Source: Pleurodeles waltl (Eukaryota; Chordata; Amphibia; Caudata; Salamandridae). From it: a stretch of DNA of 64,000 nt. The position numbers and the translations under genes were made by a program. The notes beneath the pieces are model-generated. The model searched no databases and had not been told where the DNA came from. It saw only the letters and a list, made by a program, of their open reading frames with translations. The DNA lies in contig NC_090445.1 of NCBI RefSeq assembly GCF_031143425.1, forward strand, positions 818,498,817-818,562,816. The letters run 5' to 3'. Shown here piece by piece: positions 34,441 to 46,924 of this stretch (position 1 is the first letter of the stretch; each line of letters begins with the position of its first letter).

Positions 34441-36429
34441 ACAACAACAAAAAACGTAGAAATTCACTGAAAAAAAAGGTTACACAGACGTTATAGCTAG
34501 GAAATAGAATTTAAAAACATATAGAAATTCACTCAAAAAAACAAAGGTTAGAGGGATGTTATAGTTAGGTTAACATGTTACTCACAGAAAACCATTACTC
34601 ACATAAAACCATAGAAATTCAGCAGTTATAGTTATGGTTATCTAAAATAACTCAAGCCCTCAGGCAACTATACCTCACGCTCTTGCCATGCACTGCTCAA
34701 TTACCCCAGATATTACGTCACTGATGACAACTTCTATGACATAATTGATAATATCACTGTAACATTTGCAGTAAAATTATGAAGGAGAAAACTGTGCATG
34801 GCAGGGCACAAGTTATCCTTACCTTTGAAGCTATATTGTTAAATTCATTATTCAAACATAAATGCTAAAAATTAACCTTTTAAATCATGTGAAGGTATGG
34901 AGTACCTATTACCTAGAAAATTGGGGTAATAGGAGAAATACAGCGAGGCAATGTGTCTGTTCAAGGCAGTTTACAAAGGGACTCCCTTCAAGAGAACAGT
35001 AGTGTGTACTGAATAATTGTTCTGTACTTGCCATGTGCAAACTCCTTTGTAGGTTCAGACTAGATTCAGCACATGAAGTGCAGCCCTATTATGATATACT
35101 ATTGAAACACACCTTGTACTAAATAGTTTCCATTTGAGATTGATATTCCATCACTGTTCTTGGCAATTAGATTGTTCTTCCAAGTTTCACTGTAAAGTGA
35201 CCATCGTAGCAGCAAAGCCTCCTAAAATAACCCATATTACGCTATTTAGGCCCAACCACAGCCTTTTTCAAAATATTATCATGTGCATTCAGTTTTATTG
35301 CTAGGTACTACAAATGATAAGACTTTGCCTAATTTCACCAATCACTTTTTCTTTTTTTTTTATGTATTCAGAAAACCCATTGTAACAGTGTGATGGTCAT
35401 CATCTATTTATGAATTCCTTTCCTTAAAAATACATTCAGAATTAAAATCATGTTCTAAAAATGAACCTTCCATTATTGTGTATGTAAATCATGTTCAAGT
35501 GTTGTTACCTTAAATTCTCACACTGCGTGTCATAATGTAGAATGCAAGTTGGTTTATATATTAATACCTGTTTGTAATTTGCTGTTTCTAACTGCTATGA
35601 ACCCCAGTTGTTAGAATAATACAATCTATGGCACTTAATTTATAAAAATGAGAAGAATGAAATGCTAGTTTGGCTCATGAGTCAAACGTTTACCTGCAGG
35701 TCATGGTCAACTCACTAAACTATTTGTTACCAGTATCTACCACATTTTTAAATATTTAAATTGAATGAGCTTCACTTACTGTTTTTCCTTTTATATGTAT
35801 ATATGTTGTAACAACTTCTTTAAACCCTTTCTCAGTTACATTTCTGTGCACTGGCTGTTTCTCATATTTGCACATTTGTTACAAAAATATCCAGACAGTG
35901 TTGAACGTCTCACAATAGTTTAAATCCTTCTTTAGATTATATTTCCTATGACAGTTACAACAGTTTGTCTTTTGAATTTTAGGTTGTCAATATGTCCATG
36001 ACTTTGTGTAAAAGTGAAACACAACTCCACTTATTTTTTTGCACCTCACAGCAATTAGTTTTTTTCTGGCTTTTCTTTGAAAGAAAGCAGTTTCTGTTAG
36101 TGGCCAACAATAGAACTGCCATGCACTATATCAACAAAAGCGTGGGACTGCACCTTGAAGTTGTGTTGAGAAACTGTGCTTTGTCCAGTCAAAAAGGGCT
36201 TCTATATTAATTATATCGAAGTTACTGGACTTCAATGTGCTTCAAAAAGCACTATTTGCCAATAAAGTGCACCATTAAAAGGCAATTTATAGATGTATAG
36301 TGTGAAACAAATAGGTTATTCTCACTGATTTGCTGTGAAAAATAAAAGCAATGGCCCTGGTTCACAATTGCTTTCTGTAGTTTTTATCACTGTGCAGTTA
36401 GGACCACATTTCTATAGGAAAATCATTTT
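34441..36429. other. Intron sequence, nothing recognised
   Basis: A/T-rich sequence without supported gene or terminal repeats. Open frames such as 35992-36210 have no recognisable domain. Confidence 0.4.
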
Positions 36430-36740
36430 TTGGTTTGCTTATAACTTTGACGCAGTTTGAGGAATCATCATGAAGCTTTCCAAAAAACACTCTCATGCCC
36501 TTCAGCTCCTTCCTGGAAAGTTTTGAAGTGATCCGTCAAGCTGGGGCTGAGAAAAAAGTAGGTCCCAAAACGTATTTTCCCCATTCATTTTTCCCAAAAA
36601 ATGAAAATTAGACACAGCTACAGTCTAAGCAGAATTACTCCACATTTGGCAGAAAGCTAGATCTTGGACCCGAAAGTGTGCTTTTTGTGATTTGGTGTAA
36701 TTCCATTCAGTCATTTTAGAGAAATTAAGTTCAAAATATA
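36430..36740 (+). repeat. Dispersed repeat family R, copy 2
   Basis: Second copy of the family at 34080-34440, sharing the 'aagctagatcttgg' and 'gtcccaaaacgtattttcccca' blocks. It begins near 'tttgcttataactttg'. Confidence 0.5.
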
Positions 36741-37035
36741 GAAATATTTCACACCACTGAGGATCCGCATAGCTGACAGATCTAGAGGAGATCAGATTGG
36801 TTGCTACCACATCAACAAAGGTGAGATTGCAGCCATTTTAGGACGTGGGAACTAAGTTCCCTGCCCTGAAAATAAGTATAAAAACATATGGAGGGACAAG
36901 GTAGGGACACGCAGTACCCGTAGGCCAGGTGGTTGAGGTGACAGATGTCACTGCAAAGGTATGTAAGGAATAGATAAAAAAAATGTTATTGCTTTCTGAA
37001 AGCTAATCACTGCCTCACCTTCTGTATTTGCAAAG

Positions 37036-37161
37036 ATTCAGTCAATGATGCGAGAAAATGAATCCCTGCCTGACACTGAGAAACTGGACCAGCAGGAGTT
37101 CAATATGGACCTAGAAGAGCAAGAAAGACTGCAAGCAGAGAGCCAGCAAGAAGTAGCCAGG
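37036..37161 (+). CDS. CFAP43: CFAP43-like gene, exon 3 of 5 in the window
   Basis: The exon has acceptor TATTTGCAAAG and donor GTATGT, with 42 codons and phase 0 at both ends. The peptide starts IQSMMRENESLPDTEKL, continues with DQQEFNMDLEEQERLQAES and ends EVAR. The 'EN..LP..EKLD.QEFN.D.EE.ERL..E' pattern is the most diagnostic part for the CFAP43/CFAP44 C-terminal coiled-coil region. It is acidic and helical, and joins the VRKEIELDNL of the next exon in frame. I favour CFAP43 from recalled family style; a protein search would settle the paralogue. Confidence 0.75.
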
Positions 37162-37436
37162 GTATGTGTTGACTGCAGTTATAATACTGAATTGATTGTT
37201 GCTGTACCTCCCCTCCACCACACTACATAATGCCACATTCAACACATTCAAAGTCTAGATCTTAAAAGTATATCATCTATTTTTTCTGTTTCTGTATATT
37301 AAGAATTTAACAATAATTCCACACATCTTGATAAAAGCATGGTCCAAATGTCATTATGTAGTTTACCATGCGGAAGCTCACGACTTTCCACAAGACTTGA
37401 GACTGCTGAAAAACATTGGACCGAGAGTCAAGGTAA
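37162..37436. other. Intron sequence, nothing recognised
   Basis: Short intron stretch before the minisatellite remnant. Open frames here lack coding support. Confidence 0.4.
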
Positions 37437-37458
37437 GGTAGAGTAGCATAGAGTGCTG
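37437..37458 (+). repeat. Left remnant of the split minisatellite
   Basis: The sequence GTAGAGTAGCATAGAGTG is the same motif as the array at 40921-41945 on the other side of the LINE. It implies that the LINE inserted into the array. Confidence 0.6.
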
Positions 37459-40400
37459 ACCTGTTATTAAGGTCAGAGCTCGCTCCACATGGCGCGCAGC
37501 TCCACCAGACTGTGCCCGTGCCCTTCACCCCGCCCTTGCTGCTGCCACGAGTTTGAGGCCCTCCACCACCCGCCTGCACCTCATCCCTGGTGTCTAGTGG
37601 GTTTCCGTAAGTATTGTGTGTTTGTTTTTGTATCTGTCTTTGTTTAGTGCCATTTACTCGCCGCTTTCTTTTTTGCTCTTCTGCCCATTTTTTACTTTTC
37701 CTAGCTGTTCCTTCTCACCCCTGCGGCCCTGCTCACTCGCGCCCCCATTCGCCCCCGCCTCCCATCTGCTCCTCCCTCCTACCTCCCCTTCTTAATGGCG
37801 GCCACGCGCAGCGGGCGCAGCAGAGGCAAGCCCGTCTGCGCCCATCCATGCCTGGATCACGCCCAGCACCAGACCCCCTGGCCCGCGCACTCCCCACGCG
37901 CCGCTACAGTGCCAATGAACTCCATGCCCTCAACTCAGGCCGCTCAACCGCCTGCGTCCAAGCCACTCCGAGGCACACCCATGGACCCTTCTCCTGTCAG
38001 ACCTGCAGCTTCACCTGCCACTAAGCCACCAAGCACCACGCCAGAACCACACACAACCACCTCAGCTTCTTCCTCCTCAACACCTGCTCCGTCCACAAGT
38101 ACGCCGTCGAACTCTGGGACCTACTCACCTCATCGTCCCCAGACGTCGCCTTTCTCACCGAAACCTGGATGAATCCCTCTTCGGAACCAGACATTGCCAT
38201 AGCCATCCCTGAAAGCTATAAGATCACCCACAGAGACCGCACCAACAGACCGGGAGGAGGAATCGCCATAATCCACAAGAACACCATCAGAATCTCAACT
38301 AACACCAATGACACCCTCGATGCTGCCGAACATCTACACTTCCAGATTCACATCAATGCTAACAGCACCCTCAGAGGAACCCTTGTCTACAGGCCCCCAT
38401 GCCCCCAACCACAGTTCAGTGACTCCCTCGCCTACATAATTAGCACCAAGGCCCTTGCCTCTACAGACTACATTCTCCACGGCGACTTGAATTTTCACCT
38501 CGAGAACGCCAACGACAGCAACTCCACCGCTCTGATCAACAACCTCGCCAACCTCGGTCTCAAACAACTGGTCATGACGCCCACCCACTACGCCGGCCAC
38601 ACCCTCGACCCCGTCTTCTCCTCCAGCAGCCATGTCACCTTCAACCATACCACCGAACTCCACTGGACCGACCACCACTGCGTCCACTTCACCTTCCAGA
38701 AACCCACCACTCACCACTGCCCACAACAGATCCCCCGCCGCAGCTGGAACAAGATCTCGGAAGACCAGCTGATCTCCACCCTTGCCCGAGCGATGCCACC
38801 CAGCACCACCGACCCCAACACAGCCGCCCTCAACCTCAGACATTGGCTAGACGACTGCGCCAACACCCTTGCTCCGCTCAGGAAATCCTCCAACAACTGC
38901 ACCAGCACCAAGCCTTCAGGTTCACCGCCGACCTTCAGGCCTCCAAGTGGGAGTGCCGGAAAATCGAGAAGTGGTGCCATGAACCAACAGAGAGCAACCA
39001 CGCTGCCCTCAAGACAGCCATCCGCAAGCACCACCAGCTCATCCGAACCACCAAAAGATCCTTCTACAAAGATCGCATCGACAACAACGCCCACAACAGC
39101 AAAAAGCTCTTCAGCATCGTCAAAGAACTCACCAACCCCAGGTCATGCTCCATCGACCCCCACTCCATCGCAAGACCTCCGTGACTCCCTCGCCACCTTT
39201 TTCCATTGCAAGATCATGGAAATCTACAACAGCTTCAACTCCTTGCCCCCCACTACCACCACGGCCACCAGCAACCCTGACGCTCCCAGCCACACCAACC
39301 TCTTGCTCTCCTGGAACCACATCGAGGACGAGGACACTATCAAAACCATGAGCCCCATCCACTCCAGATCTCCCTCTGACACCTGCCCCCACCATGTCTT
39401 CAACAAAGCAAGCCCCATCATCGCCTCCCAACTGCTTATGATCATCAATAGCTCCTTCGAGACTGCCACCTTCCCGGAAATCTGGAAGCACGCCGAAGTC
39501 AACGCCCTGCTGAAGAAACCCAAAGCGGACCCCGAAGACCTCAAGAATTACCGACCCATCTCCCTCCTCCCCTTCCCGGCGAAGGTCATCGAGAAGATCG
39601 TCAACTGCCAACTGACCCAATTCCTGGAGGACAACAACACGCCGGACATCTCCCAATCCGGATTCCGTACGAACCACAGCACCAAGACAGCCCTCATCAC
39701 CGCAACCAACGACATCAGGACCATGCTCAACAAAGGCAAAACCACAGCCCTCATCCTCCTGGACCTCTCTGCTGCTTTTGACACTGTCTGCCACCACACC
39801 CTCTGCACTCTCCTCTACCACATCGGGATCCACCAAAAGGCTCTGGACTGGATCACATCCTTCCTCTCCGGCAGAACTCAGAGAGTCCACCTTCCTCCCT
39901 TCCTGTCGGGAGCCACCAAAACCATCTGCGGTGTTCCACAAGGGTCTTCTCTCAGCCCAACTCTTTTCAACATCTACATGGCACTGCTCGCCACATCGTC
40001 CGATCCCACAACCTCAACATCGTCTCCTACGCTGACGACACCCAGCTGATCCTCTCACTCACCAAGGACCCCGCCACCGCCAAAACCAACCTCCATGACG
40101 GACTGCATGCCATCGCCAACTGGATGGAGAAAAGACGCCTCCAACTTAACTCGGACAAGACAGATATCCTCATCCTCGGCTCCAACCGCTCCGGATGGGA
40201 CGACTCCTGGTGGCCGCCACCCTAGGAACCGCACCAACATCCACCACCCACGCACGCAACCTAGGTTTCATCCCAGACTTATCACTCACCATGACCCAGC
40301 AAGTCAACACTGTCTCATCTTCCTGCTTCAACACCCTCTGCATGCTTCGCAAGATCTTCAGATGGATCCCCACCGAAACAAGGAGGATGGTCACCCACGC

Positions 40401-40920
40401 CCTCGTCAGCAGCAGACTGGACTATGGCAACGCGCTCCACGCAGGAACCACAGCCAAGCTCCAGAAGAAACTACAACATATACAGAACGCCTCGGCATGC
40501 CTCATCCTTAACATCCCATGCCCCGACCGCATCTCAGCCCACCTCAGTGACCTTCACTGGCTTCCCGTCACCAAGAGGATCACCTTCAAACTCCTCATCC
40601 ACGCCCACAAAGCTCTTCATAACACGGGCCTTGCCTACCTCAACGAGCGACTCACCTTCCACACTCCCACCCGCCAACTCCTCTCCGCCAACCTTGCCCT
40701 CGCCACCGTCCCTCACATCCATCAAACTACAGCCTGTGGTAGATCCCCGCCCACCTACGACAGACCCAGGACCTCCTGACCTTCAGGAAATGCCTCAAGA
40801 CCTGGTTATTTGAGCAGTACCAGTCCTTCCCTCCCCCCCCCCCTTTCAGCACCCTGAGACCCAGGCGGGTGAGTAACACGATTTACAAGTGTTTGATTGA
40901 TTGATTGATTGATTGATTGT
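37459..40920 (+). mobile_element. L2-like LINE, copy 2, near full length
   Basis: It lies between two parts of one minisatellite, which sets the 5' end near 37459. The 3' end is a TTGA repeat tail at 40890-40919. The first 330 bp is GC- and pyrimidine-rich (5' untranslated region with promoter, by analogy). It is followed by a frame from ATG 37795 and the endonuclease-RT protein. Copy 1 at 13556-16717 matches it from about 37790 on and shares the tail. This LINE group carries an APE-type endonuclease and an RT and moves by target-primed reverse transcription. Several frameshifts make this copy inactive. Confidence 0.8.
37795..40830 (+). pseudogene. LINE endonuclease-reverse transcriptase, frameshifted
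   Basis: The endonuclease starts around FLTETWMNPS (38150), with HGDLNFHLEN at about 38478 and TDHHCVHF at about 38667. The reading frame changes near 38875 and returns near 39180: in between, the protein-like frame is the +2 frame (RFTADLQASKWECRKIEKW), while the long open frame there is a Pro/Ser/Thr shadow. RT motifs follow: NYRPISLLPFPAK (39547), LLDLSAAFDTV (39757) and GVPQGSSLSPTLFN (39929). After another frame change near 39985 comes an intact catalytic YADD (40028-40039). A further shift near 40200-40225 leads to the C-terminal region with LDYGNALHAG (40418) and LHWLPVTKRI (40554). It ends with the FRKCLKTWLFEQY tail in a third frame. At least four frameshifts are visible. Confidence 0.8.
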
Positions 40921-41945
40921 GGTATAGAGTATAATGGTGCAAAATATATATATATATATATATATGGTGTAGAATGGGGTGTGGTAGAGTGGACTATGGT
41001 GTTGTGGAGTGGTACAGAGTCAAATGTGGCATGGTGTGTAGTGGCATAGTGTGCAATAGAGTTGAGAGTTATTGAGTGCAATAATATATAGAATGTAACG
41101 GTATTGAGTGTAGTTATACAGAATAGATCGCTAAAGTGTAGGTAGTAGAATGTAGTTTTTTTTATAGTGTTGTAAAGTGCAGTGGGCAAAGTAGTTGGTG
41201 TAGGTGTAGTGGCTTAGGGTATATACATTTTGAACAAAGTTGTGTTGAGTGTATTGGTATAGAGAGAGCAGTTTTAGACTGAAGTGGCATAGCGTAGTCT
41301 GCAATGGCGTAGAGTGACATTGCATATGGTGCAGTGGCATAGAGTTTTATGTTTCGTAATGGCATAGAGTGCAGTGGTGTATAGTGGACTGTTTTAGAAT
41401 ATAGTGAAGTTGTGTAGAGTGAAGTGATGTAGAGTGCAAAGGTGTATAGTGTTGTAGGTTGCAGTGGCATATAGAAGAATGTTGTAGTGTATGTTGATGT
41501 AAAGTGTAGTGCTGCAAAGTAGTTGGCGTTGGTATTGTAGGGTGGAGTGCATTTGTTTTGAGTAAAATGGTGTAGAGTGAAGTGTCGTCAAGTTTAGTGG
41601 TTTTGAGTGGAGTAGCATAGAGTGCTTTGGTGTAGAGTAGTATAGTGTGTGGAGGCATAGAGTGAAGTGTGGTGTGGAGGGGCTTATAGTGTAGTGGTAT
41701 AGAGTGCAGTTGTATACAGTAGAGTGGGTAGTAGTTAAATTGCATCTAGTATTGAGTGGTGCATAATACAGTAAAGTAGCAGAGTGTGAAGTGTTGAAGT
41801 TGAGTATAGAAATGCAGTGGTGAATTGTAGATTTGAGTTCTGTAAGTATATTGGTACATAGATTGTTTGTTTTATAGTAGAGTGAAGTGGCACAGAGTAT
41901 AGTGGCGTAGAGCAGAGTTGTATATATTCTATTAGCATATAATAG
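40921..41945 (+). repeat. Degenerate minisatellite, about 15-bp unit
   Basis: About 1 kb of imperfect copies of a unit like GTGCAGTGGCATAGA or GTGGTGTAGAGTG, with an (AT)n run at 40946-40965. The T- and A-poor bias produces long meaningless minus-strand frames rich in His, Tyr, Leu and Thr. The same motif occurs immediately left of the LINE at 37437. Confidence 0.75.
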
Positions 41946-43779
41946 TGTTGTGCACTGTTTATTGGACTCTTCTGGGGAACCTACACTTCACTGCTTTCAC
42001 TGAGTGTGCTTTAGTCCCTGAATAACGTTACTGTAACGTACTCCCAAGTGATGGGAAACACTGAGGTGGCACATCTTGTACAAAAAGAGCGACTACCAAG
42101 AGCACTTAAGACAAGTGGGCACATTTGTCCTAGTAGTCAAAGAATCTCCACAATGCTAACAACACACCTAAACTACACAAAAATATGAACGTCCACAGAC
42201 AGTTGTGAAACAGGACACTGCAATTAGCCTCAAAGTTACACTGTAGCTTATTATTTTACAGAAAAATTGAAAGCCTCACCCAGAGCATACCTTGGCCCTG
42301 CAGTCGAAATCTGTTTATCACAGTGTTTTTGAACCTATAAACATCGCGCGCTCCTAGGGCAAAGTTTAAGTATTTAGTTGGCATTGAGATAAGCAGCCTC
42401 CGGGGGGGGGGGATTGAAAGCTCCGCAAAACCAGACGGTGTGATAGTGACTCAGACCTGGGACGAAAGCTACAGTGTACTCACAAAGTTATCATTGTTTG
42501 CAAAGGCAACAGAAACGCAAGGGCTTAAAACCACCTGGCAGCGGATAGACATATTACGGCCATCATTGTATGTGTTCTACGTGAGGTGTCACGGCTGGGG
42601 GTGTAGCCAAGACCAGGCTTTCAAAGCACATGAGTGTAACTGACATGAGTATTACCAGTGTACATCCTGAAACATGCTTTGAAGGATTGCTTGAAAACTC
42701 TCCCAAAACTTAGACTCACTTTGAAGAGTTGGTACAGTTTGGGTCCTATGTTAGAGAACTTGGTTAGGAAATAAGAAAGTAATGATTTCCAGCTTTGTCA
42801 CAAAGTATTTTTTAAATTATATTGTTAACTTTTTTGTTTGTGTTTTAACTTCGTTTTATTGTTTTTCACATATTAACTTAGTAAGTACATTTCAGCTAGT
42901 ATTTGAATGGTCACCACTCCACCAAATACGTAGGATCATAGTAAGTAACTCATAGTATTGGTTTTCTATCTATACGAGCTAGGCTTATGTGATTCAATGA
43001 AAATGTAATCATCGCCCCAATGGACAGTTGCTGGTTGCAACTGTGGCACTTTCTCAGACGGTCTCATCTCTATATCACAACCACCCTTCCCAGACTTTGC
43101 CATGTTACAAAGGACAACGTTGTGCTTCGTACACTATTTGTGTTTTTCAGTCCCAGTATTAGTTCATGTACTTTTAAATCAGAGATTCGAAATGACTTTG
43201 TAGTGGCAGAATATACTTTGTAAATTACTAGTGAAAGTTCTCTGCGGAGAGAGAGTAATATTCCATGTTTAACGGTTGAAGAGCCAACAAATTGAGATCT
43301 TTTATTAGTGACACTGCAGTATGCCAGAAGCAAAGGTATGTCTCTTTGTCTTTTGAAGAAGATTCTAAGCTCTGCCATTGACGCGTTGCCTAATGGACAG
43401 TAAAAACTGGGCGAGCGGTTCACATACTTGCAGCAGTGAAAGAGATCTCAACTAAGATTTAATACAACCACAGGCAAACTCATGTATTATGCACCTAAAA
43501 CGTGGTGGGACAGCCCAGTCTATGGACACGGTACTGAAGTTATGTGTAAGAGAGTACAAAAACAAGGTTTGGGCATGCTAAATTGGTTAACAATCTTATC
43601 TAGCTATAACATTTCAAAATCCATGTAGCAGTACCAGTTCCTCAGATACGGTAAAAGTAGGAAATCCAAAATGTCCTGAACTTATGAAGGCTAAATAAAA
43701 AATGACATTCTTGAAAAAACAGAAGATTATTCTATTTCCCAAAAATATTTTTAATTAGCTTTTTGTCTGACTTTTAAAG
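41946..43779. other. Intron sequence, nothing recognised
   Basis: No supported feature. A/T-rich, ending in a polypyrimidine stretch and the acceptor before the exon at 43780. Confidence 0.4.
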
Positions 43780-43884
43780 GTGAGAAAGGAGATTGAATTG
43801 GACAATCTTGCTAAACGTTATTTGCGAGACATCATCAAAAAAGAATGCTGGGACTCCATGGCAGTGAAAGGAAAGTCAGTTGTG
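43780..43884 (+). CDS. CFAP43: CFAP43-like gene, exon 4 of 5 in the window
   Basis: The exon has acceptor GACTTTTAAAG and donor GTAAGA, with 35 codons and phase 0 at both ends. The peptide starts VRKEIELDNLAKRYLRDIIK and continues KKECWDSMAVKGKSVV. The 'LAK.YL.D.IK.ECWDSM..KG' stretch is a conserved block between coiled-coil segments in CFAP43/CFAP44 proteins as I recall them. It joins EVAR of the previous exon and AFSSSHEV of the next without a stop. Confidence 0.78.
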
Positions 43885-44560
43885 GTAAGAATCAATGGTT
43901 ATGACATCGATGTATCTAAATCCATCAGCTTTGTAAAAACAAATGTAATAAGAAATTAATCTTACCCAGTGTTTGAAATCAGTATACCATGTGTTGGTAT
44001 AAGGTACCACAAAACATCCTGTATTTTCTTTTAAAGTCTCCCATTTTCGTACTTGGTGCTAATTTACTTAATTTGTTAATTGTGCTTAGATGTTAGACCC
44101 TGTTTAGAGGGCCACAGCACTAACAGGAAAGACTGGGCTTCAACCGTAGTGAGTGAGGTATTTGGCCACTAGTTTCTTGGGGTCCGTCCTACTATAGCTC
44201 TCCAAACGGGCCCAGGTACAACCCTTTACACACTTGACTCTCAGGTTAGCGAGTGCAGACAATCACAGACTGCTCAGGGATGAAGTATCTAGGGCAAGAA
44301 CCAATCCAACAGACACTATAATGTTGGTGGTCCTGCCCAGTTGTGTTGCTTTGAGCAAGCAAAAGTAATCACTCAGCATTACTCAGTACTACCCAGCACA
44401 GTTTAGGGAACGTAATTCAGTATTAAATTCCCGACCAAATTAAGGTGCTACACCCTTCTGTGCCCATGTCCACTAACAGAGTTCCGTAGCATTTATCTGT
44501 GGAGTCTAATCAAGTACATAGCACTGAGTAGGTACAGGTGCAGCTAGTCCATCACCCTCA
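43885..44560. other. Intron sequence, nothing recognised
   Basis: No supported feature. The sequence becomes more repeat-like after 44100. Confidence 0.35.
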
Positions 44561-44839
44561 AGGCATATGTATGCTAACAGTTCAGTTTGCTTTTCCATGG
44601 AAAAAGTCTTAGTTCTTGTAGCTGGCTTCCTCTCATTTCTCTCGTTTGCACATTCTGAGTCTTGTGGTTACCTGCTTACAGCAGTTGGGGTTGCTGTGGC
44701 GCAGGGAAGTGGAGAATTTCACAATTTCGGTGCAGAGGTTTCTTCTAGCAGCTTTGAAGGGCACATTGGAATTACAGAAGGAACGGCAGAATCTTGGGCG
44801 GCCTCTTCTGTAATACAGATAGCGCTGGCGCACATGTTA

Positions 44840-45310
44840 CTACCAGCACTATTCCAAGATGGCATACTATCATTTGCATGGGGGCGTGGTCCCATGCAAA
44901 TGAAGGAATCTCTTTACCTCTGTGTCCACACCGTTTTATGGATGCGGGCGCAAAAGCAATGAAGCTGGCACGAGGCGCACTGAAAGTATGCCACAAAAAG
45001 GTGGCACACTGTTAGTGCACCCTCTCAATGCAGCCCTCTCGACGAGGGTAAGGAGGGACCTATGGACCTTCCTTCCCAGACAACCCTTGCAGACAGGTGC
45101 AATCACTCATTGCTTCTGCCTGCTTGAGGTTCTCTATCCCCTCTTGAAAGTGCAGGCAAGTTGCCACTCTGTATTTCACTTAAATGCTCTGCTCCCAAAG
45201 GCAGCATGAGTTTGCGGCACCCCTGGGGGGAGTGCATTCTTTATAATGGGACGTACTTTCACTATTTGTGCACGGTGCACCTATTTAAAGGTGCACCGTG
45301 GCGCAAACAA
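44840..45310. repeat. Palindromic repeat region
   Basis: Two inverted repeats are clear. ATTTGCATGGG pairs with CCCATGCAAAT at about 44872-44901. CACGGTGCACCT (45271-45282) pairs perfectly with AGGTGCACCGTG (45289-45300) around ATTTAA. Intervening sequence includes 'ccacaaaaaggtggcacactgttagtgcaccc', typical of interspersed MITE-like repeats. Ends are unresolved. Confidence 0.5.
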
Positions 45311-45810
45311 GAAAAGTGCAACCCTTCTGTACTAGTGCCGCAGGTGTTCAAAAAATTGGTTTAAAAGTAATTGAGATTTATTCCATGTTGGGCGATGTAC
45401 TGATACAAGCACTTTCTTACATTCAGAAAATGTATCATTTTTGAGACCCAATTTATTCCAAAATATTATAGGTCCCTTTGCATTAGCTTCTTTCAGTGGT
45501 GACATTTACCTTGATTGTATGCATTGCTTATCAGGATTTAAAACTGTCAGTCCCCTCCACTTGTTATCTTCACATTAAAGGAAATATACCAATAATTCCT
45601 GTTTATGCTGTATGAGTAATGGTAGACTCCAGAATGTTAAATGTATTTCTGTAGGAAGGAGCGTTGCTTTGTTTCTAGATATGTTATGACATTTTTGTTC
45701 TGTCCCTTTCTAACAGTCCGCTCCCATATCTGTGTTCCTTTAAAATGGGATATCTTTAGTACTTGATAAATAACAGATCTGGCAACAAATATTTTGTAGA
45801 CCTACCAGTG

Positions 45811-46390
45811 TAGGAGCCTGATGTACCAACATATTTTTGGTCACAAATTCTGTGATTCACAAAAAAGAAGCATTTACAACTGCAGAATAGGTTTTTGCTA
45901 TGTACGAACCCCATATTAAAGGTTGGTAAACAATCACCAACTCCTAAAACGGAATTGCAAATTGATAGGGATTCACAATTTGGGAGAGTAGTGTTGTAGG
46001 CCTCTCTTCCTAATGGCGATCAGAATCAAATGTATCAATGTTTTGCAACTTTAATTCAGCCTGAAAGCATTGAAAAATTACTAACTCCTGAGTTGAATTG
46101 GTAAACAATTCCCAAGTGGAAAGCGAAAGGGTCACCATGGGACCTGTTCCACTTTGTAAACTTTTTTTATTTTTTAATTAAACACAGCCCTATTTCCTTT
46201 AAGGAAAAGTGGCTGCCTTTACATACATGGGTGCCTGCATGTCCTTTCCAGCCACCATCCTTGTGATGACCTCAACTGGAGTCACCTACAAATTGCAACC
46301 TACCTCATTAATATTCATGAGGAAGGTATGTTGGAATACAAACAACTCTGATTCTGAATTTTACAAACCAACTTATTGATACATAGTGTC
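45811..46390. mobile_element. Probable MITE with ATGTAYCAAYA termini
   Basis: The left side reads ATGTACCAACATATTTTTGG then ACAAATTCTG. Read in reverse, the right side gives ATGTATCAATAAGTTGG then GTAAAATTCAG, an imperfect inverted repeat of about 35 bp. The interior is rich in 'ttgcaa' and 'gattcac' motifs. There is no coding capacity. Confidence 0.5.
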
Positions 46391-46924
46391 AGCAAAAGGC
46401 AACCTGTTTTTAGAACAGTAAGCCTCAATGTGTCTCTGAAATTATTTCATATCCGTTAGTAGTCTTTTTCAATATCACATGCTTCTTACACATTTTTACA
46501 TTGCATGTTCCTGGACTTCAATATCATAAGATTGCATTTTTGTATGCCATGTAAATCCTTGTTTGAATCTGTTTTATTGACTTTGAAGTTTGTGGTTGAA
46601 ATTACAGCAAAAAAGATTCTGGCTAATGACATCTTCAATATAAGACCTGTTTTTTAATGGTTCATATCATACACATCACCATAAGTTAAATATACTATAT
46701 CACCTTCTGCGGGAATAACGTTTTACATGGCAGGTGCATGACGTATTGCTCTATTTAGCGACAGCTTGCTGTGTGTGACTTATGTTAACAATTCAATCAT
46801 TTACATTTTAACATAATAACTGTCTATGACAGGATTGAGCGTCACATTGAAATCATTACAATACTGAGTCTACAGACACATTGTAAATTAGTCATTCACT
46901 GAGGTGGTCCCCCCTTCTCCGTTT

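Noticed and set aside
36001..36210. Frame beginning after GAATTTTAGGTTGTCAATATG
   Set aside because: There is an acceptor-like AG, but no donor keeps the frame and the peptide is not similar to the flanking coiled-coil exons.
39129..39941. 270-codon minus-strand frame over the LINE RT
   Set aside because: It is the antisense shadow of the GC-rich RT coding sequence on the + strand.
40806..41938. Long minus-strand frames rich in His, Tyr, Leu and Thr
   Set aside because: They are translations of the GTAGAGTG-type minisatellite, which lacks stop codons in those frames.
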